From Spirochaetota bacterium (GTDB lineage: Bacteria; Spirochaetota; JAGLSM01): a stretch of 13,130 nucleotides of DNA. Positions 1-6,311 of the stretch are shown here, piece after piece. The translations under genes and the position numbers were made by a program. The stretch is taken from positions 1 through 13,130 of the forward strand of contig JAGLSM010000014.1 in NCBI GenBank assembly GCA_023135745.1. The letters run 5' to 3'. The notes under the pieces were generated by a model. That model did not search any database, had not been told where the DNA came from, and saw nothing but the letters and a program-made list of their open reading frames with translations. Each line of letters opens with the position of its first letter. Within the stretch, counting starts at the first letter, position 1.

Positions 1-548
1 TCAGCATAACCTTTTGCAATATTATCGGTAAAATTTTTATTTTCCTTTGCCTTTTTTTTAAAATATTTCTGCCAAATATCAACCATTGCTTTAAAATAAT
101 TCCTGCTTTTTAAGTCCATTAATTGAAGAAGAATCCTATATAACTGATTGGAACTAATCTCATCATTAATCATTTGACTGATTTTCTGGTTAATACCCGC
201 GTTAATTGATACCCCAAGGCCGGACAGAATTCTTGAAGCTTTTTCCGCCGGATCAAATTTGATTGAAGAAGATAAGCTGTTTTTTAAGTCAGTAGTTAAG
301 ATGCGTTTATTTGAATTATTCTTTAAAGCCTTGATTAAGGGGATCTTTTTATTTTCAATTATTACAAATTCTCTGTCATTTTCTGAATACTTACCATCTA
401 TTATTACCTGTATTTTTTTACCTTGAGATTGAATAAGAAACGTTTTATTGCCGGACTTTAAAAGTTTACCTCTTATTAGACTACCTGCTTTGAGATTTCT
501 AAATGAATGATCAGAGGGAAAGGAAGATTCTTGTTTATCTACCCGCAT
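1..548 (-). CDS. Unrecognised protein downstream of rnhB, 3'-truncated by the window edge (ylqG position)
   Basis: An open frame starts at ATG 546-548 and runs without a stop to base 1, giving 182 visible codons. It overlaps the end of rnhB by 14 nt, so the two are probably co-translated. The ribosome site is weak, and no other in-frame ATG occurs until residue 126. Visible residues 21-75 are rich in alternating hydrophobic residues and glycine, like a small beta domain (starts AGSLIRGKLLKSGNK). Residues 100-182 look helical and end in a lysine-rich stretch. No signal peptide, membrane segment or catalytic motif is visible. In B. subtilis the gene after rnhB is ylqG, followed by the FlhB-like ylqH, so a FliK/YlqG-like role is possible by position only. 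I do not recognise the family from sequence. Confidence 0.75.
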   Translation of the reverse strand, partial: MRVDKQESSFPSDHSFRNLKAGSLIRGKLLKSGNKTFLIQSQGKKIQVIIDGKYSENDREFVIIENKKIPLIKALKNNSNKRILTTDLKNSLSSSIKFDPAEKASRILSGLGVSINAGINQKISQMINDEISSNQLYRILLQLMDLKSRNYFKAMVDIWQKYFKKKAKENKNFTDNIAKGYA

Positions 549-1146
549 TTGCTTTTCGTACCGGAGAAAAACTTCTTCTATGTATTGAACAGGGTCCGTA
601 TTTTTGAAGCATACTTGTATGTATTGCCGTACCGTACCCCTTATGCCTGTCAAATTGATATTCAGGAAATTTTTCATGTAATTTTAACATGATTCTGTCC
701 CTGCAGACTTTGGCAATTATTGAACCAGCAGCTATCGAAATAGAAATATTGTCACCGCCGATTATAGCAAGCTGTGGAATATCAATGTTTAATTTAACGG
801 CATCTATAAGCAGAAAATCTATATCTATATGGAGATTTGCAAGCGCTTTATGCATTGCTCTTTTTGTGGCATTCAGGATATTTATTTGATCAATTGTTTC
901 ATTATCAACAATACCTATTCCAATCGATTCGGCATTTTCAATAATTCTGTTAAAAAGCATCTCTCTCTTTTTAGGAGAAAGCTTTTTTGAATCCTTTATA
1001 TCAGGATCGAACCATTTACCCAAGACTACCGCTCCGGCAACTACAGGGCCTGCCAGAGGGCCTCTACCTGCTTCATCAACTCCGGCAATCATCGAGTACC
1101 CTTTATTATGCAGTCTGTTCTCATAAACCGTAAGATCAGAAGGCAT
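535..1146 (-). CDS. rnhB: Ribonuclease HII
   Basis: The 203-residue product is a full-length RNase HII, which cuts the RNA strand of RNA-DNA hybrids and starts removal of ribonucleotides misincorporated in DNA, in the cytoplasm. The hallmark DEAGRGPLAGPVVAGAV is at residues 24-40. The acidic metal-binding set is visible as D24, E25, D115 (in LLIDAVKL) and D132 (in GGDNISISIAAGSIIAKV), with the expected 17-residue gap between the last two. HKGYGT (168-173) and the C-terminal HRRSFSPV are also family features. The canonical KGD around the fourth acid reads GGD here. The ATG start lies 2 nt after the rplS stop, so the gene is in the ribosomal-protein/tRNA-modification operon. B. subtilis has rbgA between rplS and rnhB; it is missing here. 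Confidence 0.97.
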   Translation of the reverse strand: MPSDLTVYENRLHNKGYSMIAGVDEAGRGPLAGPVVAGAVVLGKWFDPDIKDSKKLSPKKREMLFNRIIENAESIGIGIVDNETIDQINILNATKRAMHKALANLHIDIDFLLIDAVKLNIDIPQLAIIGGDNISISIAAGSIIAKVCRDRIMLKLHEKFPEYQFDRHKGYGTAIHTSMLQKYGPCSIHRRSFSPVRKANAGR

Positions 1147-1148
1147 TA

Positions 1149-1490
1149 TTACCTGCGTTTTTCTTTAACCTGATGAGACTTTCCAACCCTGTCTCTAAGA
1201 TAGAAAAGCTTGGATCGTCTGACTTTTCCATGTCTGGTTATTTCTATTTTAGCAAGAAAGGGAGAATGAATAAGAAAAGTCCTTTCGACTCCGACACCAA
1301 AAGAAATTCTTCTAACCTTAAAAGTTTTTCTTATGCCGGTATTACTCTTCTCAATAACAATTCCTTCAAAAACCTGAATTCTTTCACGTTTTCCCTCTTT
1401 AATTTTCACATGCACCTTAACTGTATCACCAATGTTAAATACAGCAATGTCCTTTTTTTGTTCATCCTCAATCTGTTTTATGATGTCCAC
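1149..1490 (-). CDS. rplS: 50S ribosomal protein L19
   Basis: The 113-residue product matches L19 along its whole length. It opens with the N-terminal [20 protein letters not shown], followed by [33 protein letters not shown] and the C-terminal [18 protein letters not shown]19 sits at the 30S-50S interface of the ribosome. The start codon is GTG (1488-1490), supported by an AAGGAG ribosome site 7 nt upstream and by alignment with the family's usual N-terminus. It overlaps the 3' end of trmD by 23 nt. The trmD-rplS pairing is classical and is known in E. coli to be one operon (rpsP-rimM-trmD-rplS). Confidence 0.98.
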   Translation of the reverse strand: MDIIKQIEDEQKKDIAVFNIGDTVKVHVKIKEGKRERIQVFEGIVIEKSNTGIRKTFKVRRISFGVGVERTFLIHSPFLAKIEITRHGKVRRSKLFYLRDRVGKSHQVKEKRR

Positions 1491-2223
1491 AATACCGCTC
1501 CTTATAGATTTGCTTTAATTCTTTTAATTCTTCTTTATTTAGTTTTAAATTTTTCAATAGTTCCGGTCTAAAAATGTAAGTATTCCTTAAACTACTGGCC
1601 CGTTTCCAGTTTTTTATCTTTTTATGGTGTCCCGATATTAAAACAGGGGGAACTGAATCTCCCGAGTATTTTTCAGGTCTTGTATAATGAGACTCCTCTA
1701 ATATATAATCTTCAAAAGACTCTGAGGATGCCGATTCTGTACTGCCCAGTACCCCTTTAATTTTTCTTCCTACCGCTTCAATAAAAAGCATAGCGGGAAT
1801 CTCCCCGCCTGTTAATACATAATCACCAATTGAGATTCTGTCATCAACATGGTTAATAAGAAAACGTTCATCATAACCTTCATATCTTCCACAATAAAGA
1901 ATAATATCCCGGCACTCTGTATATTGATCAACTATAGCCCTGTTTAGAAGCCGTCCTTTTGGCGTTAAAGCAACTACCCTGGAACCCCTCTTTTTAACAC
2001 TCTTAAGGGACTTGGCAAGTACAACCGGATTTATAAGCATACCCGGACCCCCGCCGTATACATAATCATCAACCCGTTTATAACCGCGGTCTTCTGAAAA
2101 ATCTCTCAGGTTTACTAATTTTATCTCAATACCGCCGTTCTTCACAGCTTTACCAATGACTCCGGTATATAAAAATTTTTCAAATAATTCCGGGAATAAT
2201 GTTACAACAGTAAATCGCATCAT
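1468..2223 (-). CDS. trmD: tRNA (guanine-N1-)-methyltransferase TrmD
   Basis: The 251-residue product is a full-length SPOUT-class TrmD, which methylates N1 of G37 in tRNAs with a G at position 36 using S-adenosylmethionine and so prevents +1 frameshifting. Visible motifs are [11 protein letters not shown] (52-62), [13 protein letters not shown] (109-121) and [11 protein letters not shown] (131-141), which build the knotted SAM site. R153 precedes KGVLG. The later SHYTRP and [10 protein letters not shown] lie in the tRNA-binding half. By alignment from memory with the E. coli enzyme, the position of its catalytic Asp169 is Glu168 here, and the proline before the HYTRP motif is serine. The ATG at 2221-2223 overlaps the rimM stop as ATGA; a second ATG follows directly, so the start may be one codon later. 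Confidence 0.97.
   Translation of the reverse strand: MMRFTVVTLFPELFEKFLYTGVIGKAVKNGGIEIKLVNLRDFSEDRGYKRVDDYVYGGGPGMLINPVVLAKSLKSVKKRGSRVVALTPKGRLLNRAIVDQYTECRDIILYCGRYEGYDERFLINHVDDRISIGDYVLTGGEIPAMLFIEAVGRKIKGVLGSTESASSESFEDYILEESHYTRPEKYSGDSVPPVLISGHHKKIKNWKRASSLRNTYIFRPELLKNLKLNKEELKELKQIYKERYCGHHKTD
1498..1503 (-). promoter_or_regulatory. Shine-Dalgarno site of rplS
   Basis: The minus strand reads AAGGAG 7 nt before the GTG at 1488-1490, inside the end of trmD. It is what justifies the non-ATG start of rplS. Confidence 0.8.
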
Positions 2224-2732
2224 ACATCCAAAAACTCAGTATCTACCTCTAAATAGCCCTTTTCAAGATCAATTACTGAAACAACCTGTTCTATATAAGG
2301 AATATTCAGTGTTTTGTTTTCTGAATCTAATTGTATCTCAAAAATATCAGTAGCTCCTGAATTAAAAACGTATTCAACCTTGCCTATTTTTTTACCGCCT
2401 TTCATCCTGACTTCAAGACCAATTAAATCATTAAAATAATACTCATCTTCTTTTAATTTTTCCAGTTCAGTCTTTTTTACATACAGCTTTTCATTCGCGT
2501 AAGATTCAGCCTCACTGCGAGTATCACAGCCTTTGATTTTTACAATAAGTCCATCTTTAAATATTTTAGAGTATTCAGTTTCAAGAGATTTATACCGCGT
2601 GCCGTCAAAAACAAAAAAACATTCCTTGTTTTCATAGAAAGCAGCATTATCAGTATAGAGTCTTGCCTTGACTTCCCCCTTAATTCCATGAGGTTTTGCA
2701 ATTCCCCCTATATGAACCCATACTTCATCCAA
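2220..2732 (-). CDS. rimM: 16S rRNA processing/30S maturation factor RimM
   Basis: RimM assists maturation of the 30S head by binding S19. The N-terminal barrel carries IGGIAKPHGIKGEVKARLYT (residues 8-27). The C-terminal PRC-barrel starts at DLIGLEVRMKGGKKIGKVEYV, followed by GATDIFEI and NIPYIEQVVSVID. I chose the TTG at 2730-2732, giving 170 residues. That start puts seven residues before the IGGIAKPHG motif, as in B. subtilis RimM, and leaves a 4-nt gap after the khpA stop. The frame is also open to an upstream TTG at 2769-2771, but that would overlap khpA by 35 nt and has no spaced ribosome site. Ribosome-site support for the chosen start is itself weak. trmD follows with an ATGA overlap. 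Confidence 0.93.
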   Translation of the reverse strand: MDEVWVHIGGIAKPHGIKGEVKARLYTDNAAFYENKECFFVFDGTRYKSLETEYSKIFKDGLIVKIKGCDTRSEAESYANEKLYVKKTELEKLKEDEYYFNDLIGLEVRMKGGKKIGKVEYVFNSGATDIFEIQLDSENKTLNIPYIEQVVSVIDLEKGYLEVDTEFLDV

Positions 2733-2736
2733 ATTA

Positions 2737-2973
2737 TTAATCCAGGATTTCCAGTACGATTCTCTTACCAACCTTCATCGCTGAAGCATTGATAATTACT
2801 CTAATTGCCTGAGCAATACGGCCATGCTTGCCAATTACTTTTCCAACATCAGAAGATAGAACCTTTAATTCAAGAATTGTCGATTTTTCACCTTCAATAA
2901 CATTGATCTTTACATCATCCGGACTATCTACAAGAGACTTTACCATGAATTCTACTAATTCTTTTTCCTGCAT
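2737..2973 (-). CDS. khpA: KH-domain RNA-binding protein KhpA (YlqC family)
   Basis: The 78-residue product is a single KH domain with the GKHG loop (residues 48-51) in the context SSDVGKVIGKHGRIAQAIR, and the RIVLEI strand at the C-terminus. KhpA proteins bind RNA, usually with partner KhpB, and have been linked to cell-envelope and division regulation in Gram-positive bacteria; a khpB is not in this window. The position between rpsP and rimM is the family's standard place (ylqC in B. subtilis). The ATG start has an AAGGAG ribosome site 7 nt upstream, in the 19-nt gap after rpsP. Confidence 0.93.
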   Translation of the reverse strand: MQEKELVEFMVKSLVDSPDDVKINVIEGEKSTILELKVLSSDVGKVIGKHGRIAQAIRVIINASAMKVGKRIVLEILD

Positions 2974-2992
2974 GTACTGACTCCTTAAGTGT

Positions 2993-3256
2993 TTATTCAG
3001 CTTTTACTTTTTGAGATGCAAGTAAACCTTTTTTTCTCAAAAGGTTTGAAACAGTTCTTGTAGGCTGAGCACCATTTTTAAACCAGTAGTCTATTCTGTC
3101 ATCCAGAAAAGTAACAGGATTTTCTTTATCCATAGGATGATACCTTCCAACAATTTCAATAAACTTTCCGTCCCTGGGAGATCTGCTGTCAGATACTACT
3201 ACTTTATAAAACGGACGTCTTTTAGTGCCACTTCTCATTAAACGAATACGAACCAA
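2993..3256 (-). CDS. rpsP: 30S ribosomal protein S16
   Basis: The 87-residue product matches S16 throughout: MVRIRLMRSGTKRRPFYKVV, SDSRSPRDGKFIEIVGRYHP, and the RIDYWFKNGAQPT segment common to the family. S16 binds 16S rRNA and stabilises the 5' and central domains of the 30S subunit. The start codon is TTG (3254-3256), backed by a perfect AGGAGG. The usual N-terminal MAVRIRL is shortened by one residue. The gene follows ffh by 14 nt, most of which is its own ribosome site, so ffh and rpsP are surely one transcript. Confidence 0.98.
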   Translation of the reverse strand: MVRIRLMRSGTKRRPFYKVVVSDSRSPRDGKFIEIVGRYHPMDKENPVTFLDDRIDYWFKNGAQPTRTVSNLLRKKGLLASQKVKAE

Positions 3257-3261
3257 ATTGT

Positions 3262-3267
3262 CCTCCT
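3262..3267 (-). promoter_or_regulatory. Shine-Dalgarno site of rpsP
   Basis: The minus strand reads a perfect AGGAGG 5 nt before the TTG start codon of rpsP. No ATG is available until codon 7, inside the conserved S16 N-terminus, so this site fixes the TTG start. Confidence 0.85.
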
Positions 3268-3270
3268 ATA

Positions 3271-4611
3271 TTAATACGGCATCCGGATATTTGGAATACC
3301 CTGATTGCCGATATTTTCTAATAATTTTGGGTTTTTAGAAAACTTTTTCATCATTTTCTTCATATCAATAAATTTATTAACCATTCTGTTTACATCAAAA
3401 ACAGTTGTTCCGCTGCCTGTTGCAATCCTTTTTCTACGACTGCCGTTTAAAATATTTGTATTTGATCTTTCAAACGGCGTCATTGAATTAATAATGGCTT
3501 CAATTCTTATTAACTCTTTATCATCCACATTAGCCTGCTTACCCTTTATTCCGGGAAGCATCTCCATTATTTTTGATAGAGATCCCATTTTTTTTATTTT
3601 TCTAATCTGATCTCTAAAATCTTCAAGATCAAATTTATTTTTTTTAATCTTCTTTTCAAGTTTTTTAACATCTTCTTCATCGATATGCTCCTGGGCATTT
3701 TCCACCAGACTAAGGATATCACCCTGTCCAAGTATTCTGGAAGCAACCCTTTCAGGATAAAACAGTTCAAGGTCTTCAATTTTTTCACCTGTACCTGTAA
3801 ACTTGACAGGTTTGCCGGTAACTTCCCGAACAGATAAAGCAGCTCCGCCCCTTGTATCAGAATCAAATTTTGTAATAACAAGACCTGTAAGTTCAACTGA
3901 ATTGTGAAAGCCTTGAACAGTTTCAGCAATAGCCTGACCGGCAGTTGAATCAGCCACAAATAGTACTTCGTTAAAATCAATGACTTTTGAAATTTGAAGG
4001 AGTTCCTTCATTAATTCGCTGTCAATCTCAAGCCGTCCTGCCGTATCAACTATAATTCCGTTATAACCGTTTTTCTCCGCGTATTTTTTAGCCTTTTTAA
4101 CAATATCAAGGGGTTTCCTGATATTTAAAGCTTCATCAAAAAAAGCAACTCCGGCCTCTTTTGCCAACACCTGAAGCTGCTGTATAGCTGCCGGTCTATA
4201 AACATCAGTTGATACAAGTAAAAAACGAAAATCTTTTTTAAATTTTAATGCAATCTTTGCGGCAGTTGTAGTTTTACCTGACCCTTGCAGACCGCATAAC
4301 AATATATTAAGTCTGCTCTTTCTAAAATCTAAATCAACACTGCCTTCTCCCCCCATAGTTTCAACCAGCTGGTCATGAACAATTTTAATAAACTGCTGCG
4401 CAGGAGTAATAGACTTTAATACTTTCTCACCAAGAGCTATTTTTTCAACCCTTGAAATAAAGGATTTAACCACCTTGAAATTTACATCAGCTTCCAATAG
4501 AGCGAGCTTTACCTGGCGTATTCCATCCTGGATATTCTCTTCTGATAATTTGCCCTTTTTACCCATAAGGGTAAAAACATCTGCAAGTCTCTTGGTTAAC
4601 TGATCAAACAT
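3271..4611 (-). CDS. ffh: Signal recognition particle GTPase Ffh (SRP54)
   Basis: The 446-residue product is a complete Ffh, which with 4.5S RNA recognises signal sequences on nascent chains and docks with FtsY at the membrane. The N domain begins MFDQLTKRLADVF. The G domain carries the P-loop GLQGSGKTTTAAK (107-119), TDVYRPAA (135-142), DTAGR (189-193), TKFD (247-250) and GTGEK (273-277). The M domain has the RNA-binding SRRKRIATGSG (391-401) and the methionine-rich MVNKFIDMKKMMKKF. The frame is open 11 codons further upstream. I chose the ATG at 4609-4611 because it matches the family N-terminus and has an AGGTGG site 5 nt upstream. ftsY and the 4.5S RNA gene are not in the window. Confidence 0.98.
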   Translation of the reverse strand: MFDQLTKRLADVFTLMGKKGKLSEENIQDGIRQVKLALLEADVNFKVVKSFISRVEKIALGEKVLKSITPAQQFIKIVHDQLVETMGGEGSVDLDFRKSRLNILLCGLQGSGKTTTAAKIALKFKKDFRFLLVSTDVYRPAAIQQLQVLAKEAGVAFFDEALNIRKPLDIVKKAKKYAEKNGYNGIIVDTAGRLEIDSELMKELLQISKVIDFNEVLFVADSTAGQAIAETVQGFHNSVELTGLVITKFDSDTRGGAALSVREVTGKPVKFTGTGEKIEDLELFYPERVASRILGQGDILSLVENAQEHIDEEDVKKLEKKIKKNKFDLEDFRDQIRKIKKMGSLSKIMEMLPGIKGKQANVDDKELIRIEAIINSMTPFERSNTNILNGSRRKRIATGSGTTVFDVNRMVNKFIDMKKMMKKFSKNPKLLENIGNQGIPNIRMPY

Positions 4612-4625
4612 TTTTTCCACCTGAA

Positions 4626-4642
4626 GGTATCTTATCGATACC
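4626..4642 (-). promoter_or_regulatory. Hairpin directly upstream of the ffh ribosome site
   Basis: On the minus strand GGTATC, a GATAA loop and GATACC form a perfect 6-bp stem that ends a few bases before the AGGTGG ribosome site of ffh. No T-tract follows, so it does not look like a terminator. Its closeness to the ribosome site suggests an effect on ffh translation or mRNA stability, which is inference. Confidence 0.4.
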
Positions 4643-4664
4643 AAAATCCTATCTTAGTTGTTTT

Positions 4665-4697
4665 ATCAAGGCTGTTTTTGCTATACAGCCTTTTGAT
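4665..4697 (-). promoter_or_regulatory. Larger hairpin in the ffh leader
   Basis: AAGGCTGT and ACAGCCTT pair as a perfect 8-bp stem around a 9-nt loop (4668-4675 with 4685-4692). ATC/GAT can add three outer pairs past a 2-nt bulge. On the minus strand, where the genes lie, it is followed by GATAAAAC, not by a T-run. On the plus strand only four T follow. It is therefore better read as a leader structure or mRNA processing/stability element between the TPR gene and ffh than as a terminator. Confidence 0.4.
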
Positions 4698-4717
4698 ACA
4701 GCTTCGCCATAAAGTTA

Positions 4718-4745
4718 ACTATAAATCCTCTTTTGGTCAATTGAA
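4718..4745 (-). promoter_or_regulatory. Weak candidate promoter for ffh-rpsP operon
   Basis: The minus strand has TATAGT (4718-4723, one mismatch to TATAAT) 16 nt after a poor -35 match TTCAAT (4740-4745). It would give a leader of roughly 100 nt containing both hairpins. A TTGACC and a TTGACA also lie nearby but have no well-spaced -10. The call is tentative; read-through from the TPR gene is equally possible because I see no terminator in 4612-4792. Confidence 0.25.
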
Positions 4746-4792
4746 GGATAAAACTCTTTTTACCGGCAGTTTGTTCTGTCAACGTAAGATTG

Positions 4793-5872
4793 TCAGCGGT
4801 AATCTATAAAATTTCTTTTAAGGAAAGAGGCCTGTTTTTCGGCACGTTTTCGATGCTTTTTTAATTGAGAAACAATACGTGAAGACATTTGACTTTTTAA
4901 TAAAATATCGGCTGAAAGTTTTAGAAATTTTTTATAATATGAATAAGCCTTATCAATGTCCCGGACACCCTGATAACTGTCAAAAAATCTGGCAGCATAA
5001 AAAAGAGCAAACACATAACTTATGTCTTTACTTTTATAACTTTTTAAGAATTCAAACTGCTTCCTTGCCATTTTGAATCTCTTGTTCTTGGCATAATAAA
5101 GAGCAAGTCCCGTTCTTGCCTGTATATCAATATCAGGATAGCTAAGCCCTGTTAAAGCACTTAAAAAGGAATTGAGAGTATTGTCATCCATATTTATAGC
5201 CAAATAGGAATACCCCATCCATAGATACGCGAGAAATTTTATCCTTTGATCGCTGGTCTTTAACGCTTGTTTCAGGAGGGCAACTGATGAGGTGTATAGT
5301 TTATTTTCATATTTTGATCTTGCTTCGTAAAGATAAGACTCCCCGTCATAACTGCTTGCCTTGTGTTTTTTTCTGAATAGTCTTAGAGCTCTTGCCGCAT
5401 CTGTATAATAACCCATATCAAAGAGCTTAATCGCAAAATTTAAATCACGTCTGACAGATAGTTCTTTCTTCTTTTTTGTATCTAATTGATTGTCTTTACT
5501 ATCAATTGATTTCTTTTTTGTTTTTTTATCGTCTTTTTTATTTTCATTAACTTTTATAAAATAATATACCCGCTTTTTAACCATTCTTTTACTTATTAAA
5601 ACAGCCTCAAATCTGGCAAGCCCTTTTTTAACCATCTGTAGAATTATTTCAAACCTTTTATTTGTTCTATTTTGTTCTATTACTTTTATCATATCCTTGT
5701 CTACAACTCTGGTTTCCCATTTTTCAGAGGGTCCCTCTTTAAGGGTGATTGTTAATTTTTCTCCCAGGTTCATAACTATATTTTTTCTCTCATAATTGGA
5801 AAACAAGATAGAATTAATGAACAAAACATTTAGAATTATAATATATGCTAATTTTTTATTTTTATTAATCAT
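4793..5872 (-). CDS. Exported TPR-repeat protein, function unknown
   Basis: From the ATG at 5870-5872 the product is 359 residues. The start is chosen because it places a signal-peptide-like N-terminus first (basic INKNKK, then the hydrophobic core LAYIIILNVLFINSILF). The frame is open 26 codons further upstream, but that would bury the signal and overlap the preceding gene by 86 nt instead of 8. Residues about 31-110 look like a beta-rich domain. Residues 111-139 are a very lysine-rich linker. Residues 141-325 hold several TPR-like helix pairs (for example AIKLFDMGYYTDAARAL and AYLWMGYSYLAINMDD). No lipobox cysteine is present. It probably scaffolds an envelope complex in the periplasm; its partner is unknown, and the co-oriented membrane protein upstream is a candidate. 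Confidence 0.8.
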   Translation of the reverse strand: MINKNKKLAYIIILNVLFINSILFSNYERKNIVMNLGEKLTITLKEGPSEKWETRVVDKDMIKVIEQNRTNKRFEIILQMVKKGLARFEAVLISKRMVKKRVYYFIKVNENKKDDKKTKKKSIDSKDNQLDTKKKKELSVRRDLNFAIKLFDMGYYTDAARALRLFRKKHKASSYDGESYLYEARSKYENKLYTSSVALLKQALKTSDQRIKFLAYLWMGYSYLAINMDDNTLNSFLSALTGLSYPDIDIQARTGLALYYAKNKRFKMARKQFEFLKSYKSKDISYVFALFYAARFFDSYQGVRDIDKAYSYYKKFLKLSADILLKSQMSSRIVSQLKKHRKRAEKQASFLKRNFIDYR

Positions 5873-6311
5873 AACTTTTTTTATTATAACTCCTTTTCTT
5901 TTTAGGTTTAAAAATACTTTGGGTTTCCATCCTGAAAGAAGAATTATCAATATTGCCGCTTCGATGTATATTTTTTTTATGACCGGTTGTATTGATTGTT
6001 TTTTTAAGATCAGATTCTTTTAGAACATAAGATTTTTTTAAAATATTGTAGCTGTTTTTACCGGATTTTTTCATAAAAAATCTCTCTAGAACCATGAATT
6101 TTTGTGCTTTTTCATACAAAAGTCCAAGATTATTATCCGTTACAATTCTTTTTATTTTTTTTACAGTGACCTGAATTTTATTTTTTTTGATTTTATATTT
6201 TTTACCGGAACTCAACATCATTATAAATATTATTATTAAACCTGCGCCGGTTATAATCAGCAGATGTAATTTTATTTTTTTTGCTTCTTCAATAAAATCT
6301 TGTATTCTCAT
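5865..6311 (-). CDS. Small single-pass membrane protein with lysine-rich tail, function unknown
   Basis: The 148-residue product has one clear membrane segment, about residues 15-34 (LHLLIITGAGLIIIFIMMLS), flanked on both sides by basic residues, so its orientation cannot be judged. The rest is strongly lysine-rich and probably partly disordered, ending KPKKKRSYNKKSYD. I recognise no domain. The ATG directly follows the smc stop (TAAATG with no gap), and the 3' end overlaps the TPR gene by 8 nt, so the three genes are almost certainly co-transcribed and coupled. The base composition is extremely AT-rich. The overlaps on both sides and the intact frame argue that it is a real gene and not a chance reading frame. 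Confidence 0.72.
   Translation of the reverse strand: MRIQDFIEEAKKIKLHLLIITGAGLIIIFIMMLSSGKKYKIKKNKIQVTVKKIKRIVTDNNLGLLYEKAQKFMVLERFFMKKSGKNSYNILKKSYVLKESDLKKTINTTGHKKNIHRSGNIDNSSFRMETQSIFKPKKKRSYNKKSYD

Noticed and set aside
1173-1571. Plus-strand open frame of 132 codons opposite rplS and trmD
   Set aside because: It is antisense to two highly conserved genes, and its translation is a low-complexity S/F/N/L mix typical of antisense AT-rich DNA.
2733-2771. Longer rimM starting at the TTG 2769-2771
   Set aside because: It would overlap khpA by 35 nt and add 13 residues that do not look like a RimM N-terminus. The TTG at 2730-2732 gives a standard length before the first motif.
3594-3980. 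Open frame of 128 codons on the minus strand inside ffh
   Set aside because: It is a shifted-frame shadow of ffh, which is intact there and carries conserved GTPase motifs. The translation is low-complexity, leucine-rich and has no ribosome site.
4665-4697. Terminator between the TPR gene and ffh
   Set aside because: The hairpin is sound, but on the coding strand it is followed by GATAAAAC, not T residues.
5873-5950. Longer form of the TPR protein starting at 5950
   Set aside because: The extra 26 residues would precede an obvious signal peptide and lie in the other frame of the upstream membrane-protein gene.
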